From: Bordetella parapertussis
GTDB taxonomy: Bacteria > Pseudomonadota > Gammaproteobacteria > Burkholderiales > Burkholderiaceae_D
Length of the DNA: 7,528 bases
Reading direction: 5' to 3'
Assembly: GCA_945867725.1 (NCBI GenBank)
Contig: CAMBJI010000093.1
Span: forward strand, 1-7,528
Shown here: one piece after another, positions 1 to 6,363 of the stretch
Layout of the letters: each line of letters opens with the position of its first letter
Position numbering within the stretch: the first letter of the stretch is position 1
Made by a program: the position numbers and the translations under genes
Notes under the pieces: generated by a model
What the model was told of the DNA's origin: nothing
Database searches by the model: none
What the model saw: the letters and a program-made list of their open reading frames with translations, nothing else

Positions 1-235
1 CGATGGCCTCGCACAAAGCCGGCAAACCGACCGCATGGGTATAGCGCATCGTGCCACCGGCAATCGCTTTTGCCGCAGCATCCAGCACCGGCTGTGCCGC
101 AGGAAAATCGGGCTCGCCGATGCCCATGTGAATTACCGAGCGCCCCGCCTGCTCCAGAGCCGCTGCCATCTTGAGCAGCTCCATCACATGAAAAGGCTCG
201 ATCTCATCGAGCCGGGCGGCGAGTGGAAAGTTCAT
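1..235 (-). CDS. PLP-dependent aminotransferase, class I/II (N-terminal part)
   Basis: This is the first 78 codons of a gene that continues past the left edge of the window. The translation begins MNFPLAARLDEIEPF and contains MGIGEPDF at residues 37-44, followed by MRYTHAVGLPALCEAI near the edge. These are typical N-terminal motifs of aspartate-aminotransferase fold type I enzymes (COG0436 group), which use pyridoxal phosphate in the cytoplasm. The catalytic lysine would lie outside the window, so it cannot be checked, and the amino-acid substrate cannot be told from this fragment. The gene starts 27 bases after the nusB stop and is probably the distal gene of the rib-nusB transcript. No strong Shine-Dalgarno sequence is visible before the ATG at 235. 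That ATG is chosen because its first residues match the usual family start. Confidence 0.85.
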   Translation of the reverse strand, partial: MNFPLAARLDEIEPFHVMELLKMAAALEQAGRSVIHMGIGEPDFPAAQPVLDAAAKAIAGGTMRYTHAVGLPALCEAI

Positions 236-262
236 GCGGAAAGAAAATGCAAACGAACAGCG

Positions 263-727
263 CTATCGGCTTGCGGCCACTTCGGTCGCGCGCAAGCTGG
301 TAGCCAGCTTATCGAGTACACCATTGACGTACTTGTGACCGTCAACACCACCGAAGGATTTAGTCAGCTCAACGGCTTCGTTGATCACGACCTTGTAGGG
401 AATTTCAATATGGTGCTTGAGCTCGAAGGCACCAATCAATAATGCCGCATGCTCAACCGGCGACAGCTGATTGATGGCGCGATCGATCAGAGGCACAATC
501 TCGGAACGCAGGTTGTCCACGTCACGTATGGTCTCGTGCAACAAGAGATCGAAGTGTTCTGCATCGGCCTTGTCAAAACCATGTGCATTGCGTATGTGGG
601 CGTCAATAGCACCAGCATCTTCCTGATTCAGCAGCCACTGGTACAAGCCCTGCAACGCGAATTCACGCGCACGATGACGCGGTGTGCGACTTTTGTTCGG
701 ATTGGCGTGATGCGACTTGCTACTCAT
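263..727 (-). CDS. nusB: Transcription antitermination factor NusB
   Basis: The 154-residue protein is the usual length for NusB. NusB is an all-helical RNA-binding protein that pairs with NusE (ribosomal protein S10) on boxA RNA to prevent premature termination, chiefly in rRNA operons. Recognisable blocks are the basic N-terminal segment [14 protein letters not shown] (residues 17-30), [19 protein letters not shown] (85-103), and [13 protein letters not shown] followed by [20 protein letters not shown] (109-142). The N-terminus is rich in His, Lys and Arg, which fits RNA contact. The ATG at 727 lies 11 bases after the ribH stop, with an AAGG element 9 bases upstream that overlaps that stop. 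The ribH-nusB pairing is conserved across proteobacteria and supports co-transcription. Confidence 0.96.
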   Translation of the reverse strand: MSSKSHHANPNKSRTPRHRAREFALQGLYQWLLNQEDAGAIDAHIRNAHGFDKADAEHFDLLLHETIRDVDNLRSEIVPLIDRAINQLSPVEHAALLIGAFELKHHIEIPYKVVINEAVELTKSFGGVDGHKYVNGVLDKLATSLRATEVAASR

Positions 728-738
728 GAGATCCGGCC

Positions 739-1233
739 TTATTCATCATCGGCTGCGTCAGCATCGTCGGCCAGTTCTTCCATGGCCGCGACCAGATTGG
801 CCATTTCAACAGCAACACGCGCGGCATCAGCACCCTTGCCTGCCATGCGTTCTTCCGCCTGTTCTTCGTTTTCAGTGGTCAGTACCGCATTGGCCACTGG
901 CAGACCGAAATCAAGTCCTACACGAGTAATACCGGCACCGGATTCATTCGACACCAGCTCAAAGTGATATGTTTCGCCGCGCACCACAGCACCCAGCGCG
1001 ATCAGTGCATCGAATTGGCCGGACTGCGCCATCTTTTGCAAAGCCAGAGGAATCTCCAATGCGCCCGGCACGGTCACGAGCAATATGTCCTCATCGTCCA
1101 CGCCCAAGTGCTTGAGTTCAGTCAGACAAGCCGACGTCAGACCATGACAAATATCTTCGTTGAATCGTGCTTGAACAATGCCGATGCGCAGCCCACTGCC
1201 TTCAAACTCCGGTTGGTAAGTTCCTACACTCAT
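739..1233 (-). CDS. ribH: 6,7-dimethyl-8-ribityllumazine synthase
   Basis: The 164-residue protein is lumazine synthase. It condenses 5-amino-6-ribitylaminouracil with 3,4-dihydroxy-2-butanone 4-phosphate to give lumazine, the penultimate step of riboflavin synthesis. Visible motifs are VPGALEIP (residues 55-62), [12 protein letters not shown] (81-92), [10 protein letters not shown] (117-126) and GKGADAA (132-138). His90 corresponds to the catalytic histidine of the family, and Arg129 and Lys133 lie in the phosphate-binding region. The last 13 residues form a very acidic tail (Asp/Glu/Ala), beyond the usual enzyme core. The start is the ATG at 1233 because an AGGAGG lies just before it. An in-frame upstream extension to 1275 would run back into ribBA and adds nothing family-like. 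The start lies 13 bases after the preceding stop. Confidence 0.97.
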   Translation of the reverse strand: MSVGTYQPEFEGSGLRIGIVQARFNEDICHGLTSACLTELKHLGVDDEDILLVTVPGALEIPLALQKMAQSGQFDALIALGAVVRGETYHFELVSNESGAGITRVGLDFGLPVANAVLTTENEEQAEERMAGKGADAARVAVEMANLVAAMEELADDADAADDE

Positions 1234-1237
1234 GGTG

Positions 1238-1243
1238 CCTCCT
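1238..1243 (-). promoter_or_regulatory. Strong ribosome binding site of ribH
   Basis: A perfect AGGAGG on the minus strand sits 4 bases before the ATG at 1233 and just after the stop codon of the upstream ribB-type gene. It fixes the ribH start at [10 protein letters not shown] rather than at an upstream in-frame codon. It is the best Shine-Dalgarno element in the rib block, in keeping with the high copy need of the multimeric lumazine synthase. Confidence 0.8.
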
Positions 1244-1246
1244 GCT

Positions 1247-2359
1247 TCAGTGATCGGGACTGGCCTGGTAGCCAACGACTTCCAGATTGAATCCAGTCAT
1301 CGATGGCATTTTGCGGGGATTGGCCAGCAATTTCATTTTTCCTACCCCCAGCTCGCGCAGTATCTGCGCGCCTATGCCATAGGTGCGCAAATCCATGCGC
1401 GCGGTCTTGGGTGGTACAGGTGGATTCGGGCTGCTCAATGCACTGAACTGAGCGAACATCTGCTCGGCAGATTCTTCGCAATTAAGCAAAACAATGACAC
1501 CCCGCTCGCTCGACTGAATCGCCGCCATCGCTGATGCCATCGTCCATGAATGGGTTGTGACGCGTGTCTCTAGCAGATCTAGTAGCGACACCGGTTGATG
1601 CACGCGCACCAGCGTCTCTTTATCAGGTTCAATGGCACCATGCACCAACGCAAGGTGGGCACCGCTGCTAGGCTTGTCGCGAAACGCAATCGCATGACAA
1701 CTGCCGTGCGGCGTATGCATTTCACGCTCGGCGACACGCTCGACGATACTCTCATTCTGACTACGGTAGTGAATCAGATCGGCAATGGTGCCTATCTTGA
1801 GCTGATGCAGCTTGGCGAACTCCATCAGATCAGGCAGGCGTGCCATCGTGCCGTCGTCCTTGAGTATTTCGCAAATGACTGCAGCTGGCGTCAGACCGGC
1901 CAGATCGGCGAGATCGCAGCCCGCCTCAGTATGACCCGCGCGCATCAGCACGCCGCCTCGTTGTGCGCGCAGCGGAAATATATGACCCGGCTGCACGATG
2001 TCCGACGGTTTGGTGTGGCGCGCTACAGCAACCTCGATCGTACGCGAACGGTCCGCTGCCGAGATGCCGGTCGTGACACCCTCGGCGGCCTCAATGGACA
2101 CGGTGAAGTTGGTGCCATATGACGTGCCGTTACGCGTCGTCATCATGGGGAGGTTGAGCTGTTCGCAGCGCTCTTCTGTGAGCGTGAGACAAATCAGGCC
2201 GCGCCCGTGCTTGGCCATAAAATTAATGGCCTCGGGCGTGACGAACTCGGCGGCCAAGACCAGGTCGCCCTCGTTCTCGCGGTCTTCCTCATCAACGAGG
2301 ATGACCATGCGGCCGGCGCGCAGCTCGGCAATGATCTCTTTTGTGCTTGAAAGTGACAT
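1247..2359 (-). CDS. ribB: 3,4-dihydroxy-2-butanone 4-phosphate synthase fused to a degenerate GTP cyclohydrolase II domain (RibBX type)
   Basis: The 370-residue protein has two parts. Residues 1-200 are a complete RibB domain, which converts ribulose 5-phosphate to dihydroxybutanone phosphate plus formate. It shows [10 protein letters not shown] (23-32), [16 protein letters not shown] (76-91), [13 protein letters not shown] (96-108) and [16 protein letters not shown] (141-156), including the acidic metal-site residues and catalytic His143. Residues 206-370 resemble GTP cyclohydrolase II (RibA): LVRVHQP (250-256) and [23 protein letters not shown] (323-345, ending LEVVGY at 359-364). The three zinc cysteines of RibA, expected just after VRVH, are absent, and so is the glycine-rich GGEGRGIGL-type loop. 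This second domain therefore should not hydrolyse GTP, as in the proteobacterial variant called RibBX. The ATG at 2359 has a GGAA element about 8 bases upstream. A separate ribA is expected elsewhere in the genome. Confidence 0.93.
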   Translation of the reverse strand: MSLSSTKEIIAELRAGRMVILVDEEDRENEGDLVLAAEFVTPEAINFMAKHGRGLICLTLTEERCEQLNLPMMTTRNGTSYGTNFTVSIEAAEGVTTGISAADRSRTIEVAVARHTKPSDIVQPGHIFPLRAQRGGVLMRAGHTEAGCDLADLAGLTPAAVICEILKDDGTMARLPDLMEFAKLHQLKIGTIADLIHYRSQNESIVERVAEREMHTPHGSCHAIAFRDKPSSGAHLALVHGAIEPDKETLVRVHQPVSLLDLLETRVTTHSWTMASAMAAIQSSERGVIVLLNCEESAEQMFAQFSALSSPNPPVPPKTARMDLRTYGIGAQILRELGVGKMKLLANPRKMPSMTGFNLEVVGYQASPDH

Positions 2360-2455
2360 GAATGGTTCCGGAAAGGCCGGCCATTTTATAGGATTTCAGC
2401 GTCTACAAACCGTCGAGCGCAAGCAATCCTCGCTTAAGCGTGTCGTATCGAAATG
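2360..2455. other. Intergenic gap ribE to ribB with palindromes, no clear riboswitch
   Basis: This 96-base gap is the longest inside the rib block. It contains a 10-base palindrome CGCTTAAGCG at 2431-2440 and an 8-base palindrome GGCCGGCC at 2375-2382. A TATAAA hexamer on the minus strand (2390-2385) could be a -10 box for an internal promoter, but no matching -35 box stands at normal spacing. A small CCGG-CCTTT-CCGG stem on the minus strand (2380-2368) lies next to the ribosome binding site of the ribB gene and could weakly mask it. The gap is too short for, and does not show, the conserved blocks of an FMN riboswitch. Confidence 0.3.
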
Positions 2456-3070
2456 TTAATGCTGCAGGCTAAGCATGCGCTCCACGTAGCGGGCGATCAA
2501 ATCCACCTCGAGATTGACCTGATGTCCGGCCTTCAGATGCCTGAGTGTGGTGACCTCGATGGTATGTGGAATCAGATTGATCGAAATCGTGCAACCCGCG
2601 TCGCTGTCGCTGACACTGTTGACAGTCAGCGAGGCGCCATTGACCACCACCGAGCCCTTGTGCGCGAGATATTTGGCCAATGAGGACGGGGCCAATATGT
2701 CCAGCCGCCAGGATTCACCTACTGGCTCGAACAGCACTACGCTACCGAGCCCATCAACATGGCCGGACACCAGATGCCCGCCCAGTCGTTCGGCCAGTGT
2801 CAGCGCTTTTTCCAGGTTAACTTCACCTTGCCGATCAAGGCCCACGGTGCAATTCAGACTTTCGCGCGAAACATCGACCACGAAACTATCGGTCGTTTTA
2901 CTCGTAACCGTCATGCAGGCGCCATTGATAGCAATCGAATCACCAAGACCCACATCATCCAGCGCAAGGCCGCCTGCGCTGATTTGCAAGCGCACGCCAG
3001 CATCCCCCTCCGTGCCAAGTGATTCGATCGAATTGATGCGGCCCACTGCCGCGACGATACCGGTAAACAT
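2456..3070 (-). CDS. ribE: Riboflavin synthase, alpha chain
   Basis: The 204-residue protein is riboflavin synthase (called ribE or ribC in different species). It dismutates two molecules of 6,7-dimethyl-8-ribityllumazine to riboflavin and the pyrimidine precursor. The family start MFTGIV is at residue 1. Two tandem lumazine-binding domains are visible. The first has GDSIAINGACMTV (43-55) and ends near NLEKAL (85-90). The second opens with GGHLVSGHVDG (97-107) and has KGSVVVNGASLTVN (138-151), NLIPHT (165-170) and VNLEVDLIARYVERM (185-199). Length and domain pairing are normal, with no missing key residue that I can see. The ATG at 3070 is 18 bases after the ribD stop, and the ribosome binding site is weak, so translation may be coupled to ribD. 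Confidence 0.97.
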   Translation of the reverse strand: MFTGIVAAVGRINSIESLGTEGDAGVRLQISAGGLALDDVGLGDSIAINGACMTVTSKTTDSFVVDVSRESLNCTVGLDRQGEVNLEKALTLAERLGGHLVSGHVDGLGSVVLFEPVGESWRLDILAPSSLAKYLAHKGSVVVNGASLTVNSVSDSDAGCTISINLIPHTIEVTTLRHLKAGHQVNLEVDLIARYVERMLSLQH

Positions 3071-3088
3071 GCGTGTCTTTAGTCCAGG

Positions 3089-4186
3089 TTAAAAATCATT
3101 CAGCCGCGTGATCACACGCAGGTCATCGCCGACAGCATCAACGCTATGAAAACGCATCGTGATGCGATCGGACAGCGCGTTCAATTCAGGCAGACGTGCC
3201 ATGCCCTGCGCGGGTCCCAGCAGGCACGGTGCGAGATAAACCAGCATCTCATCGACCAAGCCCATGCGCAGCAGCGAGCCGTTGAGCTTGTAGCCGGCTT
3301 CGACATGCAGTTCATTCATCTGTCGCTGGCCCAGCAGCTGCATAAGCGCTGTCAGATCGACTTTGACACCCTCAGTAGGCAAAACAATTACCTCAGCACC
3401 TGCGTCGCGCAAGCGACTAGCGCGCTCGGGATGCGCATCGGTGGTAATGATCCAAGTGCCACCGCCCGACAATACCTTCGCGGCTGGATCCATCTCCAAC
3501 TGACTGTCGACCACAATACGCTGCGGCTGACGCGGCGTGGCAACGGCGCGTACATTGAGCTGAGGATTATCCTGCTGCACCGTACCGATACCCGTCAGAA
3601 TTGCACAAGCGCGCGCGCGCCATGCATGACCATCATCGCGTGCTGCCGAAGAAGTAATCCACTGACTCTCACCGTTGGTTAGCGCCGTGCCACCGTCCAG
3701 GCTAGCGGCAATCTTCAGCCTCACCCAGGGACGCCCGTGCTGCATGCGGTGAAAAAATCCGATGTTCATTTCACGCGCCTCATTCGCCAGAACACCGATA
3801 TCTACCGTTATGCCTGCGGCCCGCAATTGCGCGATGCCCTTACCAGCGACCAGCGGATTCGGATCTTCAATGGCGGCGACGACACGCCCGACACCCGCAG
3901 TGATCAACGCCTCGGTGCAAGGTGGCGTACGACCGTGATGGCTGCAGGGTTCAAGCGTGACATAGACCGTCGCACCATGCACATCGATACCCCGCGAGGC
4001 AGCATCACGCAGCGCATCGACTTCGGCATGCGCTTCACCGGCACGCTGGGTGTGACCGCTGGCGATGGCCTGCCCATCACGGACGATCACGCAGCCCACG
4101 CGCGGATTGGGGCTGGTCAGGAACAGGCCTTTGGCTGCCTGGTCGAGCGCAGCGCGCATGGCATCGGTGTCGTTGGATAAGTGCAC
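3089..4186 (-). CDS. ribD: Bifunctional pyrimidine deaminase/reductase RibD
   Basis: RibD carries out two successive riboflavin steps: deamination of the GTP-derived diaminopyrimidine, then NADPH reduction of its ribosyl side chain. With the GTG start at 4186 it has 365 residues, close to the family norm. The deaminase domain (about 1-145) shows SPNPRVGC (25-32), the zinc motif HAEV at 53-56 and PCSHHGRTPPC (80-90), giving ligands His53, Cys81, Cys90 and catalytic Glu55. The reductase domain begins near residue 152 with RPWVRLKIAASLDGGTA and GESQWIT (172-178), and later has VEAGYKLNGSLL. The start is uncertain. A TTG at 4225 has a GAGG 9 bases upstream, overlaps the fimT stop by 7 bases and would add 13 residues unlike the family. 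An ATG at 4159 would trim 9. The GTG is preferred on N-terminal length but has no clear ribosome binding site. Confidence 0.93.
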   Translation of the reverse strand: MHLSNDTDAMRAALDQAAKGLFLTSPNPRVGCVIVRDGQAIASGHTQRAGEAHAEVDALRDAASRGIDVHGATVYVTLEPCSHHGRTPPCTEALITAGVGRVVAAIEDPNPLVAGKGIAQLRAAGITVDIGVLANEAREMNIGFFHRMQHGRPWVRLKIAASLDGGTALTNGESQWITSSAARDDGHAWRARACAILTGIGTVQQDNPQLNVRAVATPRQPQRIVVDSQLEMDPAAKVLSGGGTWIITTDAHPERASRLRDAGAEVIVLPTEGVKVDLTALMQLLGQRQMNELHVEAGYKLNGSLLRMGLVDEMLVYLAPCLLGPAQGMARLPELNALSDRITMRFHSVDAVGDDLRVITRLNDF

Positions 4187-4218
4187 GGCTTGATTAAAGG
4201 CAGGAACAGGCCGCCATT

Positions 4219-4767
4219 CTAACAAGCCGACCCGCCTCGCACCGGATCACAGCTACGTACACGCCCCAGAAAGCTGATGATGATTTTCCGTTGCTCATCA
4301 CCGATTGTGAAAACCAGCGAACCTATCTGAGGCAAAGCGCTGCTATTGGCACTGCGCGGGCGCCCGCTGGGATCGAAGGCCAGATAGGGCTTCGGATCTC
4401 TGAGACGCGCTTCAATGCGCAAACCCGTAGGTGGCGTCGGGCCGGTGTGCAATACGATGTCGCCCGCGTTGGCCAGTTGATTATTGTCGGCATCGATCAG
4501 TACTTGCCAGCCACTGGACCAGTCTTTATTCCGCATGGGCACCAGATCCACCCGCATACGTCGGCGTATCGCTTCCGCACGCGCGAGACTCATCGCTTCC
4601 TGAAAATGCGCGGTCGTAGTCATCACCTGTAGTCGATCCAGTATGGGAGCGAAACTTGGTAATGCCATCGCAGCGAGCGCGGACAAAATGCCGATCGTGA
4701 TCAGCAGCTCCATCAGCCCGATCCCCGAACGCCTTTGACGATGAAGGCGGATTGATTCAACTCGCAT
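4219..4767 (-). CDS. fimT: Type IV minor pilin/pseudopilin, GspH/FimT family
   Basis: The 182-residue protein is a prepilin of the GspH/FimT family, expected in the inner membrane and incorporated at the tip or base of a type IV pilus. A basic leader of 15 residues (MRVESIRLHRQRRSG) precedes the cleavage point. The mature N-terminus IGLMELLITIGILSALAAM carries the conserved Glu+5 (Glu20) and a hydrophobic helix. The globular part has GWQVLIDADNN (86-96), a GspH hallmark, and a C-terminal IISFLGRVRSCDP (163-175) with a Cys at 173. The ATG at 4767 overlaps the previous gene's stop and has a GGCGGA element 6 bases upstream. A TTG at 4785 is possible but less likely. In related Burkholderiales fimT usually opens this cassette, whereas here it closes it. 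Confidence 0.88.
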   Translation of the reverse strand: MRVESIRLHRQRRSGIGLMELLITIGILSALAAMALPSFAPILDRLQVMTTTAHFQEAMSLARAEAIRRRMRVDLVPMRNKDWSSGWQVLIDADNNQLANAGDIVLHTGPTPPTGLRIEARLRDPKPYLAFDPSGRPRSANSSALPQIGSLVFTIGDEQRKIIISFLGRVRSCDPVRGGSAC

Positions 4768-5476
4768 ACAGCATCCGCCACGCAAGCCGCCGTACTAGCG
4801 GAATGCATTTTGTATCGAGCGGATCAGAGATTTTCTCTTCTTTCTGCGCGCCGTGCTGCGCGCCGTTTTGTAAGCCGTTTTTTAGATCGTTTTGTTGGTC
4901 GTTTTGAAGGTCGTTTTGTCGGTCGTTTTGTCGGTCGTTTTGTTGGCCGTTTTGTATATCGCGCTGCGCATCTTTTACCATGCTAAGTTTTTCAACGGCA
5001 CAAGTCTGCGCTTCAAAATCTGCCCGCAACACAACCACAGTCGCTTCGCTGAGTCCTTTCCCTTTAGCAGTAACGCGATATCGATGGTGAGATGACACCT
5101 CGGGCTGTATCGGATTGATACTGGATGCCTGAGGGAGTATTTCAAGAAAATATTCTGGTGCGGCGCAAGACTGCATCGGGCCTCCCTTGGCAAAACGCTC
5201 ACCTGTGATCTCGCCTAATTGGTGCGATCCTTGGGCTTGCACTATCGTCAAATCTTTTGGGATCATCAAAAGCGTGACTGCAGCGTCCTGCAAAGCCGCC
5301 TCCGCTGCCCGCTGCGCTAGCAAACGATCGATGGTGCTGTAAGTGAGGCTGACATCATCTTGCAGTGAACGCAGTGAAGCACTTGCCAGCATTGCCACAC
5401 CCAGCAACACCAAAGAACACGCGAGCAGCGTCATGCCTTTATGCAGAGCACGAGCTCGCAAAGGATGTCGGCTCAT
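4757..5476 (-). CDS. pilX: PilX-like minor pilin with a C-terminal tetrapeptide-repeat tail
   Basis: The 239-residue protein starts with a basic leader MSRHPLRARALHKG (1-14), then a hydrophobic stretch MTLLACSLVLLGVAMLASAS (15-34). Residue +5 of the expected mature protein is Ala19, not Glu. RLLAQRAAEAALQDA (51-65) matches the PilX N-terminal family signature, so a role as a minor pilin helping type IV pilus assembly is inferred. Cysteines at 104 and 159 could form a disulfide in the periplasmic part. Residues 175-210 are nine units of Gln-Asn-(Asp/Gly)-x, encoded by a 12-bp tandem repeat. This low-complexity hydrophilic tail is not part of the PilX family, and the last 28 residues after it are of unknown function. 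The ATG at 5476 overlaps the pilW stop as ATGA, with GGAGAAGG upstream, so coupled translation is likely. Confidence 0.8.
   Translation of the reverse strand: MSRHPLRARALHKGMTLLACSLVLLGVAMLASASLRSLQDDVSLTYSTIDRLLAQRAAEAALQDAAVTLLMIPKDLTIVQAQGSHQLGEITGERFAKGGPMQSCAAPEYFLEILPQASSINPIQPEVSSHHRYRVTAKGKGLSEATVVVLRADFEAQTCAVEKLSMVKDAQRDIQNGQQNDRQNDRQNDLQNDQQNDLKNGLQNGAQHGAQKEEKISDPLDTKCIPLVRRLAWRMLYAS
4847..4954. repeat. 12-bp tandem repeat, 9 units, in frame within the pilX-like gene
   Basis: The plus strand shows CGTTTT starting at 4864, 4876, 4888, 4900, 4912, 4924, 4936 and 4948, an exact 12-base spacing. The minus-strand unit is CAAAACGACCGA with variation mainly in the last codon. Because the period is a multiple of three, copy-number changes keep the reading frame. 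The central five or six units are near identical, while those at the 3' end of the gene (4847-4882) have diverged to KNGL, QNGA and QHGA. This pattern suggests expansion by slippage from the middle. Confidence 0.92.
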
Positions 5477-6360
5477 GGAGCCTTCTCCAGCCTGTGGAGG
5501 AAAATGACGGCTTCGACATGACGACGCGCGCGCGTACGGATCGACAGGGCGAGATCGTCAGGACCAATACGTGTCCCCGGATCTGCTTTTGCGTTCGCAG
5601 CAACGTAGTCTTCGCCAAATAAAGAAAATTCTTTTGAAACTGAAGGCTTGTCGTTGCCTGTCGCTGAGCGCAGTATCAGCGCGACGTGAACCGCGACGAC
5701 GCGACGCCAAAATGAGGTATCACTCGTCGGCTTAGACTTGTCTTTCTCTGCCATTGCCGAAGCACTGAGGTATTGATTGGGTAAGTTGTCACCATCAGTG
5801 TCGAGTCCATACAGCACCTGAAAAAATTCAACCCCAGACAGAATGGCCTGAGAATCCCATTTTTGCTGACCACGATATCTGCAGTGCAGATCAGGTTCGC
5901 CGTCAGTACCGGGGACAATATGAAAAATTACCCAGCTTGATTCATACGACTGGGCCGAGGCGCCCGGAACCACAAAGCCGGCACAATTGACGGCATCACC
6001 GTCCACTGAGCGCAAGTTCACTGCCATCACATCATTTCCATTTATCGCCGCAACGCTAGTCGTACCGATACTGGCGGCATCGCTGGTCATCCGTGCATTG
6101 TCAACACCTTGCACCGAGCCATTTTCCAATTTGAACTGCGTAGTCCCTGTCACTGACTCTAGTAACACTGACGAATCAATCTGGGCTGATTGCTGCAAGG
6201 TGCGCGCGATGATTTCCATTGCAAATGTCGCACTGTCCTCGAGTAAAGTCGCCTGATGCTGATACTGAAAATTTTCGCGAGCGATTTGCAGCAGTGAGAT
6301 TGATGTGAGCAGTACGCCACAAGACACCGCCATCGCGACCATCAGGCCGATCATGCTCAC
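5473..6360 (-). CDS. pilW: PilW-like minor pilin lacking a prepilin leader
   Basis: The 295-residue product resembles PilW, a minor pilin of type IV pili. Its start, (V/M)SMIGLMVAMAVSCGVLL, aligns with the mature N-terminus of prepilins (FSLIELMVAM), but Gly5 replaces the near-invariant Glu+5. There is no leader with a Gly at -1, because the codon before the GTG at 6360 is TCT and the one before that is the pilV stop TAG in the same frame. EDSATFAMEIIARTLQQSAQ (41-60), VEFFQVLYGLDTDGDN (177-192) and WRRVVAVHVALILRS (218-232) are PilW-like blocks. The Asp-rich DTDGDNLPN resembles a metal-binding loop. No good ribosome binding site precedes the GTG at 6360 or the ATG at 6354, so translation may depend on re-initiation after pilV. 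It could be a degenerate gene, a start lost by frameshift, or a functional variant. Confidence 0.72.
   Translation of the reverse strand: MSMIGLMVAMAVSCGVLLTSISLLQIARENFQYQHQATLLEDSATFAMEIIARTLQQSAQIDSSVLLESVTGTTQFKLENGSVQGVDNARMTSDAASIGTTSVAAINGNDVMAVNLRSVDGDAVNCAGFVVPGASAQSYESSWVIFHIVPGTDGEPDLHCRYRGQQKWDSQAILSGVEFFQVLYGLDTDGDNLPNQYLSASAMAEKDKSKPTSDTSFWRRVVAVHVALILRSATGNDKPSVSKEFSLFGEDYVAANAKADPGTRIGPDDLALSIRTRARRHVEAVIFLHRLEKAP
5481..5488 (-). promoter_or_regulatory. Ribosome binding site of the pilX-like gene
   Basis: The minus strand reads GGAGAAGG, four bases before the ATG at 5476 (eight bases from its GGAG half). It supports this ATG, which shares ATGA with the pilW stop, and shows that pilX can be translated well even if pilW is not. 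Confidence 0.6.
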
Positions 6361-6363
6361 AGA

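Noticed and set aside
449..967. Long plus-strand open frame antisense to nusB and ribH
   Set aside because: It is Ser/Thr/Ala/Arg-rich and lies opposite two well-conserved genes, the usual shadow of G+C-biased codon use.
1595..2122. Plus-strand open frame of 175 codons antisense to the ribB-type gene
   Set aside because: No motif or start signal; the opposite strand encodes an unmistakable RibB domain here.
2385..2390. Promoter -10 box TATAAA upstream of the ribB-type gene
   Set aside because: No -35 match stands 16-18 bases upstream, so I left it as a remark in the gap entry.
2360..2455. FMN riboswitch upstream of the ribB-type gene
   Set aside because: The gap is only 96 bases and none of the conserved blocks of the RFN element can be found in it.
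2547..3092. Plus-strand open frame of 181 codons antisense to ribE
   Set aside because: Low-complexity Ser/Thr/Pro composition and full overlap with riboflavin synthase mark it as a shadow frame.
4847..4954. CRISPR-like array
   Set aside because: The repeat unit is 12 bases with no spacers and lies in frame inside a coding sequence.
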